Origin: Thunnus maccoyii
Lineage: Eukaryota; Chordata; Actinopteri; Scombriformes; Scombridae
Assembly (NCBI RefSeq): GCF_910596095.1
Contig: NC_056538.1
Span: forward strand, 11,774,001-11,838,000
Length of the DNA stretch: 64,000 nt
Direction: 5' to 3'
The stretch's first letter is position 1; each line of letters opens with the position of its first letter. Both the position numbers and the translations under genes were made by a program. Positions 35,701-60,966 of this stretch are shown one piece after another. The notes below the pieces were generated by a model that searched no databases, was not told the origin of the DNA, and was given only the letters and a program-made list of their open reading frames with translations.

Positions 35701-38700
35701 CACTCTTCGATAGCAGTGTTGGAGTAACACCAATGGATATCGATGAACCGTTGAATACGCCGCCCCCTCCGTCAGACAGCATGGCCCCTCAGGAGGTACT
35801 CGAGCCTGCCACAAAAGACAGTTTCCCCACCTCAACAGCACTCAGTGTATCAACCACAGATCCCTCATCGAGAGCTACTGCTGCAACAGATACAGCATCA
35901 ACCTCTAATGGAAACAAAAGACAGGACAGTAAACAAGCACAAGGATCGAAAGAGGGACCTGCTACAGCCCTGTCTTCAGTTCTGAGTAGTCAGCCTACTT
36001 TTGTGTCTTCTGTACAAGTTGAACCAAACAACACTCCAACAATGACTGCTGACCTGCCTCATATGTCTGTTTCAAGCAGTGGAGGAGAAACTCAACCAGT
36101 ATCTATTCTCTCTTTAACACCTGAATTTGCCTCCTCCACATTTACAGGTGCCACAGTTACAGCTGCATTTAACTTGCCCTCATCAGCTTCCACTGCTGCA
36201 CCTTTTGCAGCAACACTTGGTATACCCACATCTGCTTGTACCTCTACAACTCTTACAGCAACACCTGCCTCATCCACACATACTTCACCTCCATCCTCCT
36301 CCTCCTGTGCCCCAGTCACTGCAGCATCTGATCCAGTGATCACCAACCATAGTGCTCCAAGCAAGGCTGCAGGTGATTCCAGTAATATAGTTTCTTTAAA
36401 GATCATCATTAGTGATAACCAGGATGAAAATTCTGCCACTGACACAGCCTTGAATCAGGCAGTTTCTAGTATTTCTGGGGACAAGATACCTACGATCTAC
36501 CTTTCCTCTCCAGCTAAATCCCCCAGATGCCCTGGCACACCAAAAGCCAACTTGGACGAGACTGCACAGGCAGTTAGTGGCTTACAAAGCTCTGAGGCAC
36601 AGGCTAATCCTCTCAGCAGCAGTAAGGCTGGGGCAGTAGTTGCGTCTCCATTGACAGGGACTTCACAAGCCCAGCAAAGCTACATAATTCAACTACCCCT
36701 GGACGCCACTAACCCTACCCTCCAAGGAGCCACTGCCAGCTATTTCCTTGTGACTGAACCCCCGACTAATGATGCTCAAGCCAGACAGGTGCTAGTGCCT
36801 GCTGGTGTCTCAAAGGGACAGCCTTTTCACACAAGCAGCCAGTATGGTGTGACCACACCGAATCGCTCTAAAGGCTACCCCACTGGTAAGAGACAACAGG
36901 CGACAACAGTGGGTCATTGTAATAGACATTGATCTCACTCTAGTATCACTGGCTGTGCTATTGTAACTGTGACTGTTGATGTAAATTTTGTTATTTTTGT
37001 ATGGGTTTGTGGTGTTCTTAAGCTCACTTTGCTCTAAACTCACTGTCGAGGGGCCGTTTTTCCCCTTCATGCAATATAGGCTTGATAAAATACAAAGTGC
37101 TGCTTTTGCCCCAATTGTAAACAGGTGATAATCCGAAGTACTCTACCTTGAAGTTGTCCACCATGTGTGTTGACATGAACATGTAGTTTTGCGGTTTGCA
37201 GTGGGGAAAAAAATCTAAATATTGAAACCTTTTAGTCATTATTGCCTGACATTGACCAGTCAGGTCAGGTTATATCGATAGACAAAATGAATAATTCTTT
37301 ATGGTTTATCTCTTGCAACTGGTACAATACAATGTATTGAGGTAAATGAAAATTTCATTCGACCTCCCCAAACTAACATTTCAAGGACATTTTTATTGCA
37401 TCTCCATTGTTGCATTTCTGTTGACAAATTACAGAAACACTAAATCTATTTATTTTGTATTTGCAAGACTGAACAATGACATTTTCAAGAGTGGAAGTAG
37501 TGCATGTATTTCCCTTTACTTACAGACAGTGCTACTTTATCAATTCTAAATAAATAAATGTAAAATGTTGAAGGCAATAACATTCAAACACATTTTAACA
37601 TTAGCAAAAAACATTACCTTTGGGCAACAGATGCCCACCAGGTTTATACGTGATGCACTTTGGAGCTGCGTACTTCCCCTATCGTGTGTTGTCCCTGTCT
37701 TTCTTGTCCGTTGCCTACAATCTGTCAAGCCTATTACTTCTATCTTTAATAATATTGGTATTATTACAAAAACAAATGTGGTGTTCTTTACTTGCAGGGT
37801 CACCACTCATCTTACCATCACCCATTAAGCCCATGATGCTTCCTGTGTCTGTTATGGGGCAGAACACTCTGTCGAAGGTCCAAATGGTGTCCAATCAGGT
37901 AACATAACTTAATCTGCAGTTCGTAAATTGGGAGTCAAAAGGTATCGCCATTGTCAGCAGGAGAATAGAACAATCATCCCTAATCATTCTGGTGACCCTC
38001 CAACCTTTTATCCACCATTCTGCCCCTTGGAGGAAATATCTCTTTGACCAACATTTTTTTTTTTTTGTATTTTTGTATCTTGGAGTCTAACAGGCTGCTT
38101 TCAATTAATTTTACTCACGTTCATGCTCTCTTAAGGATAACCCAATTTCTGTTTTTGGACTACTTTGTGAGCTTGCTTCTATGGCCACCCTCAGTTCAAA
38201 TTGTCACCTTTATGAATTTTGGTTCCCAAAGCACTAATAAATATTGTTGTATTTACAGCTTGTTGCAATACCAAAACCAGTGTCGGTACAGCAGCCTGAA
38301 ACTGTCAAGCCCAAACCTTCCACAGTGGCGGTCAAACAGTCTACAGCTGGTGGTAAGTTAACTTTGAGCAATGCTCCCTGCCTGCTAGAGGTATTTGATG
38401 CTTAAAATGGCTGAAACCTCCTCAAACGTATCCTTGACTTATGTTACCAAATGGTTTCTAAGTGTTACTCTATTTAATAGTTATTTCTCTGACTTAATTT
38501 CTCTTAATTCCAGGTGCTGAGCAAAATCTTGTTGGTAAGGTGATTCAACCCTTGTCGGCAGAAAACACAGGCCAGCAGACTTTGCTAAGGGGCGCCAGTC
38601 CTAGTCATAGGAGAATTTTATGTTTTGAGTCTTCTGCAGAAGTTCAACTACAGGCTGCTAAAACAACAAGGAACACCACACCCCCAGCTGTAAATACATC

Positions 38701-40844
38701 CACATCACAATCTGTCACACAGACTGAAAAAGATACTTCAGAGACGGGCCCTAGAACAAAGCCTACTATCCTGGGTGGTAACAAGCCCAAAAGGAGGGTC
38801 CAGACTGTCCGATGCTCAGCAGATCCTCAGACTGGAGTAGGGTTGGTAAAAGAGACAGAAAAGTCCATGCTTCCACAACAGCAACACAAAGATCCTACGA
38901 AAAAGAACTCTTGCAAACAAGATCATAACATCCATAACCAAGAACCTGATACTGCAACAACCAGCAGGGTTGATGCCTCAAAGCCTGAGTCTTTGAAAAA
39001 GTCAGAATCAGGAAGGAGATCAAAATCTATCGACAGGAAACACAATCATGATAAGAATAATGATGAAGCAAAATCTAAGGATTCTCATAGCTCTAGGTCA
39101 TCGTCCTCTGATTCTGCACTGAAATCAGGAAGTAGTAAAGACAAAGATGAGAGCAGCAGGAAAGAACCTGCAGAAAAAGGTCCTGCTAAATCACGTGAGG
39201 GGCGTACAGAGAAGAGGACTCCCTCTCAGGAGATGCCAAATGTGATGGCTAACAAGGAAAATGAAATGAAGGGTAGCTTACAAGAGCAACAACAGTCAAC
39301 ACCTTCCTCCTCAGCACCAAGAGACTTTAGCCCTTCAGCTGTCACCCAGACTGCATCCAATCCCCAGTCTAAGGCTGCAAAAGCTCCCTCAAAGACCAGC
39401 TCTCTGGCCAAACAGGCAGCCGAGATGCTGCAGGGCATTCAGGGGCTCAACTCTCCTTCAACCCCAGTTAAGAGACCAGGAGTCAGTGGTACAGACCTTA
39501 CTCTTCCTCGGACCCCGGCGACAGGCCGGAACCAGGAGGAGTCCATTGACTGTTCCAGGACTCCTTCCCGACAGAAAATGGGTAAAGATGGAGAGGGAAC
39601 ACCCAAGAATACCATGCCTCCCAACACCCCAGATGTCCCCAGCTGCAGCCCTGCCAGTGAGGCTGGCAGTGAAAACTGCATTAATATGGCTGCTCACACA
39701 CTAATGATCCTCTCACGTGCTGCCATTGCCAGGACAGGCACTCCACTAAAGGACAGTTTGCGTCAGGAGGGAGTAGGTGAAAAGTCTCCCACAAGCTTAA
39801 AGAACTCTAAGAAGCGCAAGCAGTCTTCTCCCACAGCCAGCCCTCCTTCAAAGAAGGACTCAAAACAGTCCCCTGGCAAGAAGAAAGACCGGGTGAGTCA
39901 GGTATTTGCTATTCATTAGATGTGTTTAAAATGCTTTAAAGGTTTCTTAAAAGGTCCCTGTTTTGAATGGCACTGCTTCAACTGCAGGCTTTTTTCAGAT
40001 GCACTTCGTCTCTAAGATTACTTGCCGGTCTAGCTGACATCATCAGCAAACATTACTAACTCCCACAACTCTACAAAGACTACCAACATGCTCTAACTCT
40101 TGATGTCTTTAGTACTTTAGTTTGATATCATGGCATGTGAACATGGTAATGTTCTAAGGCTAAAGCACAGCCATTGCTTAGCTGATATAGCAGCTAAAGC
40201 CTACAAAGGACAGCTGAACCTGGCTAAGTTTAACTGAATTTCATCTATGTTGTAACCTGACAAATGCAGCTCAGACGGAACATTGAGCTGAGTCAGTGAT
40301 TGGAAAGACTAAATTGCCTGTAGGTGTGTCTGTGTGCCTGTGTTAGCCAATAGACAACCTAACAGCCCAGTCCCCCCCTCAATAGAGAATCAGCAGTTTA
40401 GAGAATGAATGATTTAGGTCACATTGCTTTTCTTTTGGCGCCACCCTCAGGCCAAACCTCACACTTGTCTAATTATAGTAAGGAACTCGGAATAGTGGCG
40501 GTGACCTCTAATTTACATCCATTCAGTTTTGTGTTCTGTTGAACAATTAGCATTATAACCAGATGGGGGCGCTAGAATAGCTGTATAGTTTGTCATGTAT
40601 GTGGGAATTTGATCAGCCTTTTGCTATCAGTCCAATTCATTCAACTTGTTAATGAAGTTGTTATGCATGTCTAATGAACAATTCAATTAAATGAAAAGGA
40701 AAATTTGATGTCTTTTTGCTTTTTTTCTGCATGTAATTCTGATTCTTTGTTTAAATTCTGCAGGAAAAGAAGAAACTTATAGATTGCTTTCCCCATGACT
40801 TGGACGTGGATAAGTTCCTCTCTTCACTTCACTACGATGAGTAA
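30394..40844 (+). CDS. npat: NPAT, histone locus coactivator (17 coding exons, complete)
   Basis: NPAT is the cyclin E-CDK2 substrate that nucleates histone locus bodies and activates replication-dependent histone genes in S phase. Exons: 30394-30430, 31206-31324, 31434-31494, 31601-31673, 31823-31863, 32425-32667, 33094-33169, 34055-34166, 34460-34551, 34692-34773, 34923-35019, 35150-35263, 35461-36885, 37798-37898, 38259-38352, 38514-39892, 40764-40844. The frame is open for 4,227 nt (1,408 aa; human 1,427). The N-terminus carries a LisH motif (VARLVLGYLQEEGLSDTSQ), needed for self-association. Other matches to human NPAT: EIHMSDDAIHDILEQTES, NIVSLKIIISD, SHRRILCF, NMAAHTLMILSRAAIAR, and the end DVDKFLSSLHYDE. 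The donor of exon 5 is a tandem GTAGTAAGT, allowing one extra residue either way. Confidence 0.97.
30515..31190. mobile_element. Palindromic fold-back element in NPAT intron 1
   Basis: The left arm (about 30585-30745: TAATCATTCCTGCTGTTCAT, GATGGGGGACAAAATCCAC) is inverted in the right arm (about 31045-31190: GATTTTGTCCCCCATCA, GAGCAGGAGGAATGATTAC). The arms match imperfectly over roughly 150 bp and the element spans most of the intron. There is no coding capacity. It resembles a long palindromic repeat common in teleosts. Confidence 0.65.
32690..32722. repeat. (TA)n(CA)n microsatellite in an NPAT intron
   Basis: A short compound tract of TA repeats changes into CA repeats, 23 bp after the NPAT exon ending at 32667. 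Confidence 0.85.
35461..36885 (+). CDS. npat: NPAT large exon 13 (Ser/Thr/Pro/Ala-rich activation region)
   Basis: This 1,425-nt exon encodes a low-complexity, Ser/Thr/Ala-rich segment of about 475 residues, typical of the poorly conserved middle of NPAT that is involved in transactivation. A single conserved island stands out near 36,380-36,540: NIVSLKIIISDNQDE followed by IPTIYLSSPAKSP, matching the human VSLKVIISDD and ILSSPTKSP segments. The acceptor is the CAG ending at 35460, and the donor is the GTAAGA at 36886. Confidence 0.92.
36886..37797 (+). other. NPAT intron 13, no feature recognised
   Basis: These 912 bp lie between the two NPAT exons ending at 36885 and starting at 37798. The sequence is AT-rich and I see no exon, RNA or repeat in it. 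Confidence 0.6.
38514..39892 (+). CDS. npat: NPAT large exon 16 (basic, CDK-site-bearing C-terminal region)
   Basis: This 1,379-nt exon encodes SHRRILCFESS near its start, a long Lys/Ser-rich stretch, and a strongly conserved block near the end: PRTPATGR, NTPDVPSCSPASEAGSEN, NMAAHTLMILSRAAIAR and TGTPLKDS. In human NPAT the equivalent TP sites are cyclin E-CDK2 targets, so the cell-cycle switch is likely kept. The basic tail KKRKQSSPTASPPSKK resembles a nuclear localisation signal. Confidence 0.92.
39893..40763 (+). other. NPAT last intron, no feature recognised
   Basis: These 871 bp lie between the CDK-site exon and the final exon. No repeat or RNA gene is apparent. Confidence 0.6.
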
Positions 40845-42931
40845 AACCGGACACACCAACAGGAAAGGATTACCATATCACTACCTGCTTAAGTTACTAT
40901 CCAGGAATAAAAACAAGCCATCTGCTAAACCGGTGCCTATGATTCCTATTAGTAACCTAGTCTGAGCCCTTATAAGCTCTAATATCTCCTTCAGCCAATG
41001 AGGGACTTTGATTCGTCTGACTAGTTTACAGTGTGGGTGATACGGATAAAATCCTGTTGGATGCAGCAGCAGTAGGACAACCATGGCAATTTCTTCCTTT
41101 TTCATCCTCATGCTCACTTCTGTTTTAATCATTGTTTTGTACTACAACAAATTTAGTACAGATTTGTATTTGAGCACTTTGACATAACGGGTGGATGTTG
41201 ATAAAATGGGTGACTCAAAGCATTTCCTTGGTCAATATTTGACTCCACTTTGATGAATCCAGCTAACTGTAATTTTAGTAACTGAATTAAGAGCTCTCAA
41301 TATTGTATTTTAGGCAGAAACGTGTATAGTTTCACTTCTTGTTGTTTTGTTTTGGTAGAATCAGACATACTCAGCGTGAAAATGGCTGTAACTGTTCAAA
41401 TTTGCCTACACAGGCTTCATTCAATGTTGTAATAAAACAAAGAAACAGTCTTGAGTGTTTTTTTCCTCAGTTTACACACATTGGCCCAGTTCCAGTGTAA
41501 AAATCTGAACCTACAGAGGCTTTATTTAGCATCACATGCGCTCTCCAAAAATGTGTGAATGGTGGAGGATGTTTGAGCCCAATATGTTGTATATGGAGTG
41601 AGACAACACTTGGAGGTAGAGTGATTTCTGAGGCCAGGAAAATGAAAGGCTTTTATTTCATATGTAGCTCAATTAAATTAGTGTCCATTGCTCACTGTCT
41701 GAATATAGTATATGGCCTATATACAGTCTGCCACAATGCAGACGTGTGAGAAATCCATCAAGCACTTGCCTTTTACACAGTCTAGAGCACAAATGGAGAC
41801 AGATAGACTGAGCAACAATCCTTTGTTTAGCAAATTTTGGGAATTTACATGTAAGATTTAACATTCATATCTAGTTTTAGGCTATACATTACTTAAGCTC
41901 ATTGCCTTTTTACCTTTAAACATCCTGTTTTCTCCTCCTTCAGTATTTTAATGGAAAGTGGAATCTGAAATGTATTATTTCATTACTATCTGATAAATTA
42001 CATTTGTATTTTAAGTATGTGGTTTTTGTTTCAACTGTCATACTTTGTTGGAAAATTTGGCAACCTCTGATTGGACCACAGCTCACGGAACTACGTCTTC
42101 ACATCACTTCCACAATAAAAGTGTCTCCTTAATGAGCTGAAGGTTATGGGTTCAGTTTGAAGGCGAGGGGAAAATGTCATTTGTGTAATTCACTTGTACA
42201 TTTATACACTTCTTTAATTCACCACATCAAATTAACTGCAAACTCGTTAGGGTAATTGTTGACGGCTGAACAGCAGCGCAGTTTTAATTTTGAAGCGTCA
42301 GACGTTTGTTTCCGGGTCAAAAGGACAGGAAAGAGGAACGGCTGTCATTCAACTTTTAACAAACACCGCTCTATTTTCCTGTTAAACAGCGTATGTTTTT
42401 GTATAATTGTAAAATCTCGGGAGCGAGGAACGGTTTTTCCATATCTCCCCACAAGTAAGACGATTTGTAATCGATTTTAAAATCTTTATTTTGATGTAGC
42501 TACTGCCAACGTCCCTAGCTGAGCCATTAGCATGTCGGCTAACCGGTTAGCGTGTGGATGATGATTTACTTGTAATTAGCATCACATTTTAACTTCACAC
42601 TGACCTACAGAACAGCGGTTATTTCCGTTAACTGTACACGGTACTGTCGGTAACACGTCACCTCGCCTCATTGCTTTGTCTGTCAGTCTCTCCTTATAAT
42701 CACGATGTTATTTGAATGTCAGCCGGCGTGTTGGCGAAATGTTCGCATTGGCAGATTGATATTGAGATCGATATTTTATTGCACTGGTCTGACTATAACA
42801 GAGTATGTCATGTTATCTTTCTCAGCAGGCAAAGAAACAACAGTGGGAGGACTCTGTTGAACGAAACACCAACTTGTCGTTTCCCCCCTCTTTCGTCCCC
42901 AGACTACCTGAGCTGCTAAACGTTGATTGAC
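40845..42931 (+). other. NPAT 3-prime UTR, intergenic gap and VMP1 5-prime region
   Basis: After the NPAT stop, AATAAA signals stand at 40905-40910 and 41431-41436; the second is followed by a GT-rich stretch and is the better end. A further AATAAA is at 42114. The VMP1 promoter is probably near 42060-42330: an inverted CCAAT box (ATTGG) at 42070-42074 and a TTCCGGG element near 42310. A noncoding first exon of VMP1 may end at the GTAAGA donor at 42455, with the start-codon exon opening after the CAG near 42902. No other gene is visible. Confidence 0.5.
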
Positions 42932-56924
<13,993 letters not shown>

Positions 56925-58162
56925 TGACTAGACAAAGCGGTACAAACATCCAAGTGACTGAGTCTCCGCTGCCGCTGAGAGCCCTCCACTCAGCACCAGC
57001 CACTCACAACTTAACAACAAACCTCACCCTCATCCATTCTCAACGAGGCTGAACGCTCAAAAAAAAAAAAAAAAGAAAAAAAGCAGGCACTACTTGTTGG
57101 TGTGTGTGCTTTTTGAGGATGTATGTGCTGTTTACTGTTTGTCCCTCCTTCAGGTTTTGTAGTTCTTCCTCTCATCTCACTCTCTTAGGTGTGTGTAGTG
57201 CGACTGCTGATCTTTACTTTGTTAAATTAACCCATTCATTGACCTCAGAAGTAAAGCTGCGGTTTGGTGGTGACTGCTATGTGCGGGCAGGGCCCATCAG
57301 ATGCTATGCCTTATGCAAGATGGGAAGGCCTGACTTCCCTTGAATATAGTTCTTGACTAATAGACTTGATTTTTATTTAATTTTGTAACATTAATGTATG
57401 AATGGATTTGGGTTTGTTTGTACAGCGTGCTGCCAAGATAACTGCTACGGATGGTCTTTCTTTTCAGGGTTTGATTTTTTTTTCCCTCATGTTTTCGTCC
57501 TGTTAGACAATAAGACCAATTAGTCTTTTTTTTGTTTCTGGAATTGTGAACTTAAAAGATGGAGAGAAAAAAAAGCAATATCAACTTAAAACATGTGGTA
57601 TTGATGGTTTGCACATTGTGTAAATATCTTAATATCTTTTTGACAGTATGCTCAGATGTATTTCTATTCTAATGGTCTGTGTGGACATGAGTCAACTTGA
57701 ACCAAAACAAAAAAAAGAAAAAGTGATATCATTTGTAAAGTGACATTGTACTCTCAGCTAAATAGTCCCCATTTCTATTCTGTACATTTAGGTTGGACCT
57801 TGGAATCGGATCATATATAAAACATGTCAATCGTGGCACTTTTCCAAGTCTGAGTCTGTCATTTTTTTGTATTCTCTTATAGGACGAGACCAACTTCTAT
57901 GTGTTGATTCTGCTAAACCTTGTTGTGATCATGTGATGTTTAAAAACTGTTGTACGAAATGTTTAACCATCATGACAAAGCTAATGTATAACTTCCTCTT
58001 AGAAATGATCATCTTTAAGGTAAGTGAACAGTTTGGCTCTCAAGGTAAAGTTTCAGTTTGCTAAAAGCTAAAAAAATTAACTGACTCCAAGATCCTCCCT
58101 GTTTTTTTGGGGATTAGTCCTGCCTGAAATGTCATGTCACACCTGGACACTGCTTTCCCACC
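56925..58162 (+). other. VMP1 3-prime UTR / pri-miR-21 upstream sequence
   Basis: This stretch follows the VMP1 stop and precedes the mir-21 hairpin. It has an A-rich tract at 57059-57082 and an AP-1 consensus TGAGTCA at 57688-57694. A TATA-like ATATATAAAA near 57813-57822 could act as a second start but is unsupported. I see no canonical AATAAA between the VMP1 stop and the hairpin, so VMP1 either uses a variant signal or shares the signal at 58385 with pri-miR-21. Confidence 0.5.
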
Positions 58163-58240
58163 CCATCAGCTAGCTTATCAGACTGGTGTTGGCTGTTAAA
58201 AGTATTACGGCGACAACAGTCTGTAAGCTGGCTGAAGTTG
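58163..58240 (+). ncRNA. mir21: mir-21 microRNA hairpin
   Basis: The 5-prime arm at 58171-58193 reads TAGCTTATCAGACTGGTGTT followed by GGC, the fish form of miR-21-5p (mammals have GATGTTGA after the shared start). The 3-prime arm at 58211-58232 (CGACAACAGTCTGTAAGCTG and two more bases) pairs with it across a loop of about 17 nt, and pairing extends into CAGC/GCTG at the base. miR-21 is an abundant microRNA tied to growth, stress and regeneration. The position just downstream of VMP1 on the same strand is the conserved vertebrate location, so identification rests on sequence, fold and synteny. Confidence 0.97.
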
Positions 58241-58384
58241 TGGGCTTACAGCAATCATTCTGGAGCTGCTCGGCTGAGGCTGCACTTCAACCGGTCCATT
58301 TGTGGATACAACGGTCTGTCTTTAGTGCTGCTCTGATTTAATGCTGATCAATACTGGAAATACCACTATGTAAAATTAGTGAAC

Positions 58385-58390
58385 AATAAA
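58385..58390 (+). terminator. Polyadenylation signal for pri-miR-21 (and possibly VMP1)
   Basis: This is an AATAAA about 150 bp after the mir-21 hairpin, followed by T-rich sequence. It is the first canonical signal after the VMP1 stop on this strand. Further AATAAA-type signals occur near 58641 and 58674. Confidence 0.6.
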
Positions 58391-58753
58391 GTGATGAAAG
58401 TATGCAACTTTTCTTTTTTGCAGTGCTGTTATTCCTAATAATTACTGAATATCCTTTTGATATTAATTATAATTGCTGCAGGCTTCATTGTGATGATGCA
58501 GTGAATGGGTGTCCCACCAGTGGTTTGTGCAAAGGCAAATATACTCTTTTATTAAACAAGTGTCGTCATGCAGTTTTGCAGTAAAGAAAGTGCCTCAGTC
58601 AAGAAATTTGCTTTCAGTAAACCAAACAATACTGTTAAAATAAACCATTTGTTTTATTTACATATTCCATTTTAATAAATCATCAGCAATGTCCCACATG
58701 ATGTTATTGTCCACTTCAAGTCCAAAGGGACAGTCAAAGGTAAGGAGGTGCTC

Positions 58754-58759
58754 TTTATT
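58754..58759 (-). terminator. Candidate TUBD1 polyadenylation signal
   Basis: On the minus strand this reads AATAAA, only 11 bases beyond the stop codon. Another AATAAA on that strand lies near 58653-58658. With the signal at 58385 on the other strand, the two convergent genes end within about 400 bp or overlap at their tails. Confidence 0.45.
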
Positions 58760-58770
58760 TTTCTTCACTA

Positions 58771-60923
58771 CTAGCACAGTTGACTGTAGCTGGAGATAAC
58801 TTGCTCTAGAGATGTAAAGTTGTCAAGGAAATCCTCCTCTGAGATCCCAAACTTAGTGTACTGATGGATATAAGCCCTGTAACGTTGGGGAAAACAGAGG
58901 AGAGTCAATTAAAACATGTTTTCAGCTTACTATTCTCATAAAGTTAAATTTGAACGTTCATATTCACTGACTGCTATATTTTGCATTATATTTTGCATAC
59001 TGAGTCAAAAGTGATCACTTATTTCTCCCTTTAACTTGAATGTCATCTATTAGTGCACTACACAAACTTCAGAATCTGCTTTTTACACAAATACGCTATT
59101 AAAAGGGTAATTTTCTTCTCATCTTTACAAAACACAGCTTTGTATACAGTAGACATTCTTATCTTAAAAGTAACATTTCATTGTCTTCTGACTGACTCAC
59201 CTGGAGGCAAACATATTCCAGGCTTTTCCCACCATGTTATCCAGCGGTTTGAGCAGAGCCTGACTGTTGCTGACCAGCGTAGCAGATTTTTCGTACTTAT
59301 TAAAAGGCACCGGGGATTTCCACAAGTTGAAAGCTTCTCCTGACGAGAGCCAGGAGGTGTAGAGGGCTGGGTCCTCAAAGCCGCCTGTAAGCAGAACACA
59401 ATTCACATCCTTTGATCTGCACAGTCTGAAAGCATTAAAATACATAAAATGGAAAAGTTGATACTTCTTTAAACCTTTTTCTGTGTTCCCTCAACTCAAC
59501 ATTTATCAGGTGAAATCAATAAAAGAATCAAAGCATGACTTCACCTAGTCAGTCCATTGATTCTTTTTATAAAATCAATACATTTCTGCCATCTGTCTGA
59601 CCTGTCTCTGCACTGTAGACGTCTTTGCCTCTCAGTATGAGCAGGTTGGCCAGAGAGGTGTTAAAACTGGGACCTGTGAGACTCCTGGTCCTCTCAGAGC
59701 CGGCAAGTGGACGCACCTGCCAGTCTATACCTGACAACAAACAACAATGATCCTCTAAAGCGTATCCAACAACTTAATAATTAACTTGCAATAGTATCCA
59801 GTTGAACGCATTGAAGTGAAACTGAACAGCAAATGAAAAACTTGCCTTCCTCCATCTTGGCGTTGGAGATGAGCATCTGTCGCAGGTGTTTGAGCAGACC
59901 TGGCCAGCTGAACGTGCTGTACGCTATGGAGGAACTGGGCATCTGAGGGATGGTACACACACTGAGCAGCTTGTACTCTGGGTGGCATACAAGAGCGCTC
60001 ACCAGCTCACCTGAGAGAAATCAAAAATGTCATCATAAAGGATAAGAAGTGCTGGCTTGTGATAGTGGTTTACAGTAAGCAATCGGAAATCATCTAATAA
60101 AATGTTCAACCGGACAGAACGTGGTAATTAAAACTGAAATATCTTAAAATGAATTTCCTTATTGTTATATTTTATCTAAGTAGCTTTTCCTTTATCTAGT
60201 TATTAGTTTTTTTTCCATAGTGTTTTTTAAATTTCATAATTTTGTCAGGATGATCTCAAAATAGATTATCATTCACAATAACAACAATAAACAATGAATG
60301 TGTCAAATTTAATTTCCTTTTTCACTTGAGATCTACAATTTTTGTTATTAAATGTATTTGTAAGGGACTGTGTAAAAAAAACACTGTAAAACATCACAAA
60401 TTACAATAACTACTAATTGAAAACAGAATAGATACTAACTGCTATGTACGATGAGTCTCATGGTCATATTTGTACAGTTAACATCATTTTTCTGATTAAT
60501 TGAACCATCTGGGTTCCAGATGTGTTAATGTGTGACACAAGCTACAAAATGCATTCTGCTTTTTTGCTGTCAAACAAACTATTTAAGAATTTACTATTTA
60601 CTTTGTTTAGGGAATGGCTGTTATTATCCCATAATATTCCAGGAAATCCAGCCCTGTGGGAAGCTGCCGTGTGTGTATGTGTAGTCCGTCATAGGCTACT
60701 TTTGGAGACAAATTTCAGACTTAGGACCAGTTAATTGGAGATGGTTTGTGCAACTGGTGACAAAAGCCATGTCCCCCATTTGGAAAAAGCTGATCTTTGG
60801 GTCAGTGGTTATTGTTTGAGTTTGGCAAGTAGTGATTATGGTTAGGGTTAGGGTTAGGTTAAGTCTCCAGGAAATGAATTCAAGTCTATGTAATGTCCCC
60901 AAAAGTGACCATGGCCTGATATA

Positions 60924-60966
<43 letters not shown>

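Noticed and set aside
57813-57822. TATA-like box close to mir-21 as its promoter
   Set aside because: The intronic cluster near 55624 fits the known mammalian position and distance far better; kept only as a minor possibility.
60838-60858. True interstitial telomere
   Set aside because: There are only three hexamers, inside a dispersed repeat context.
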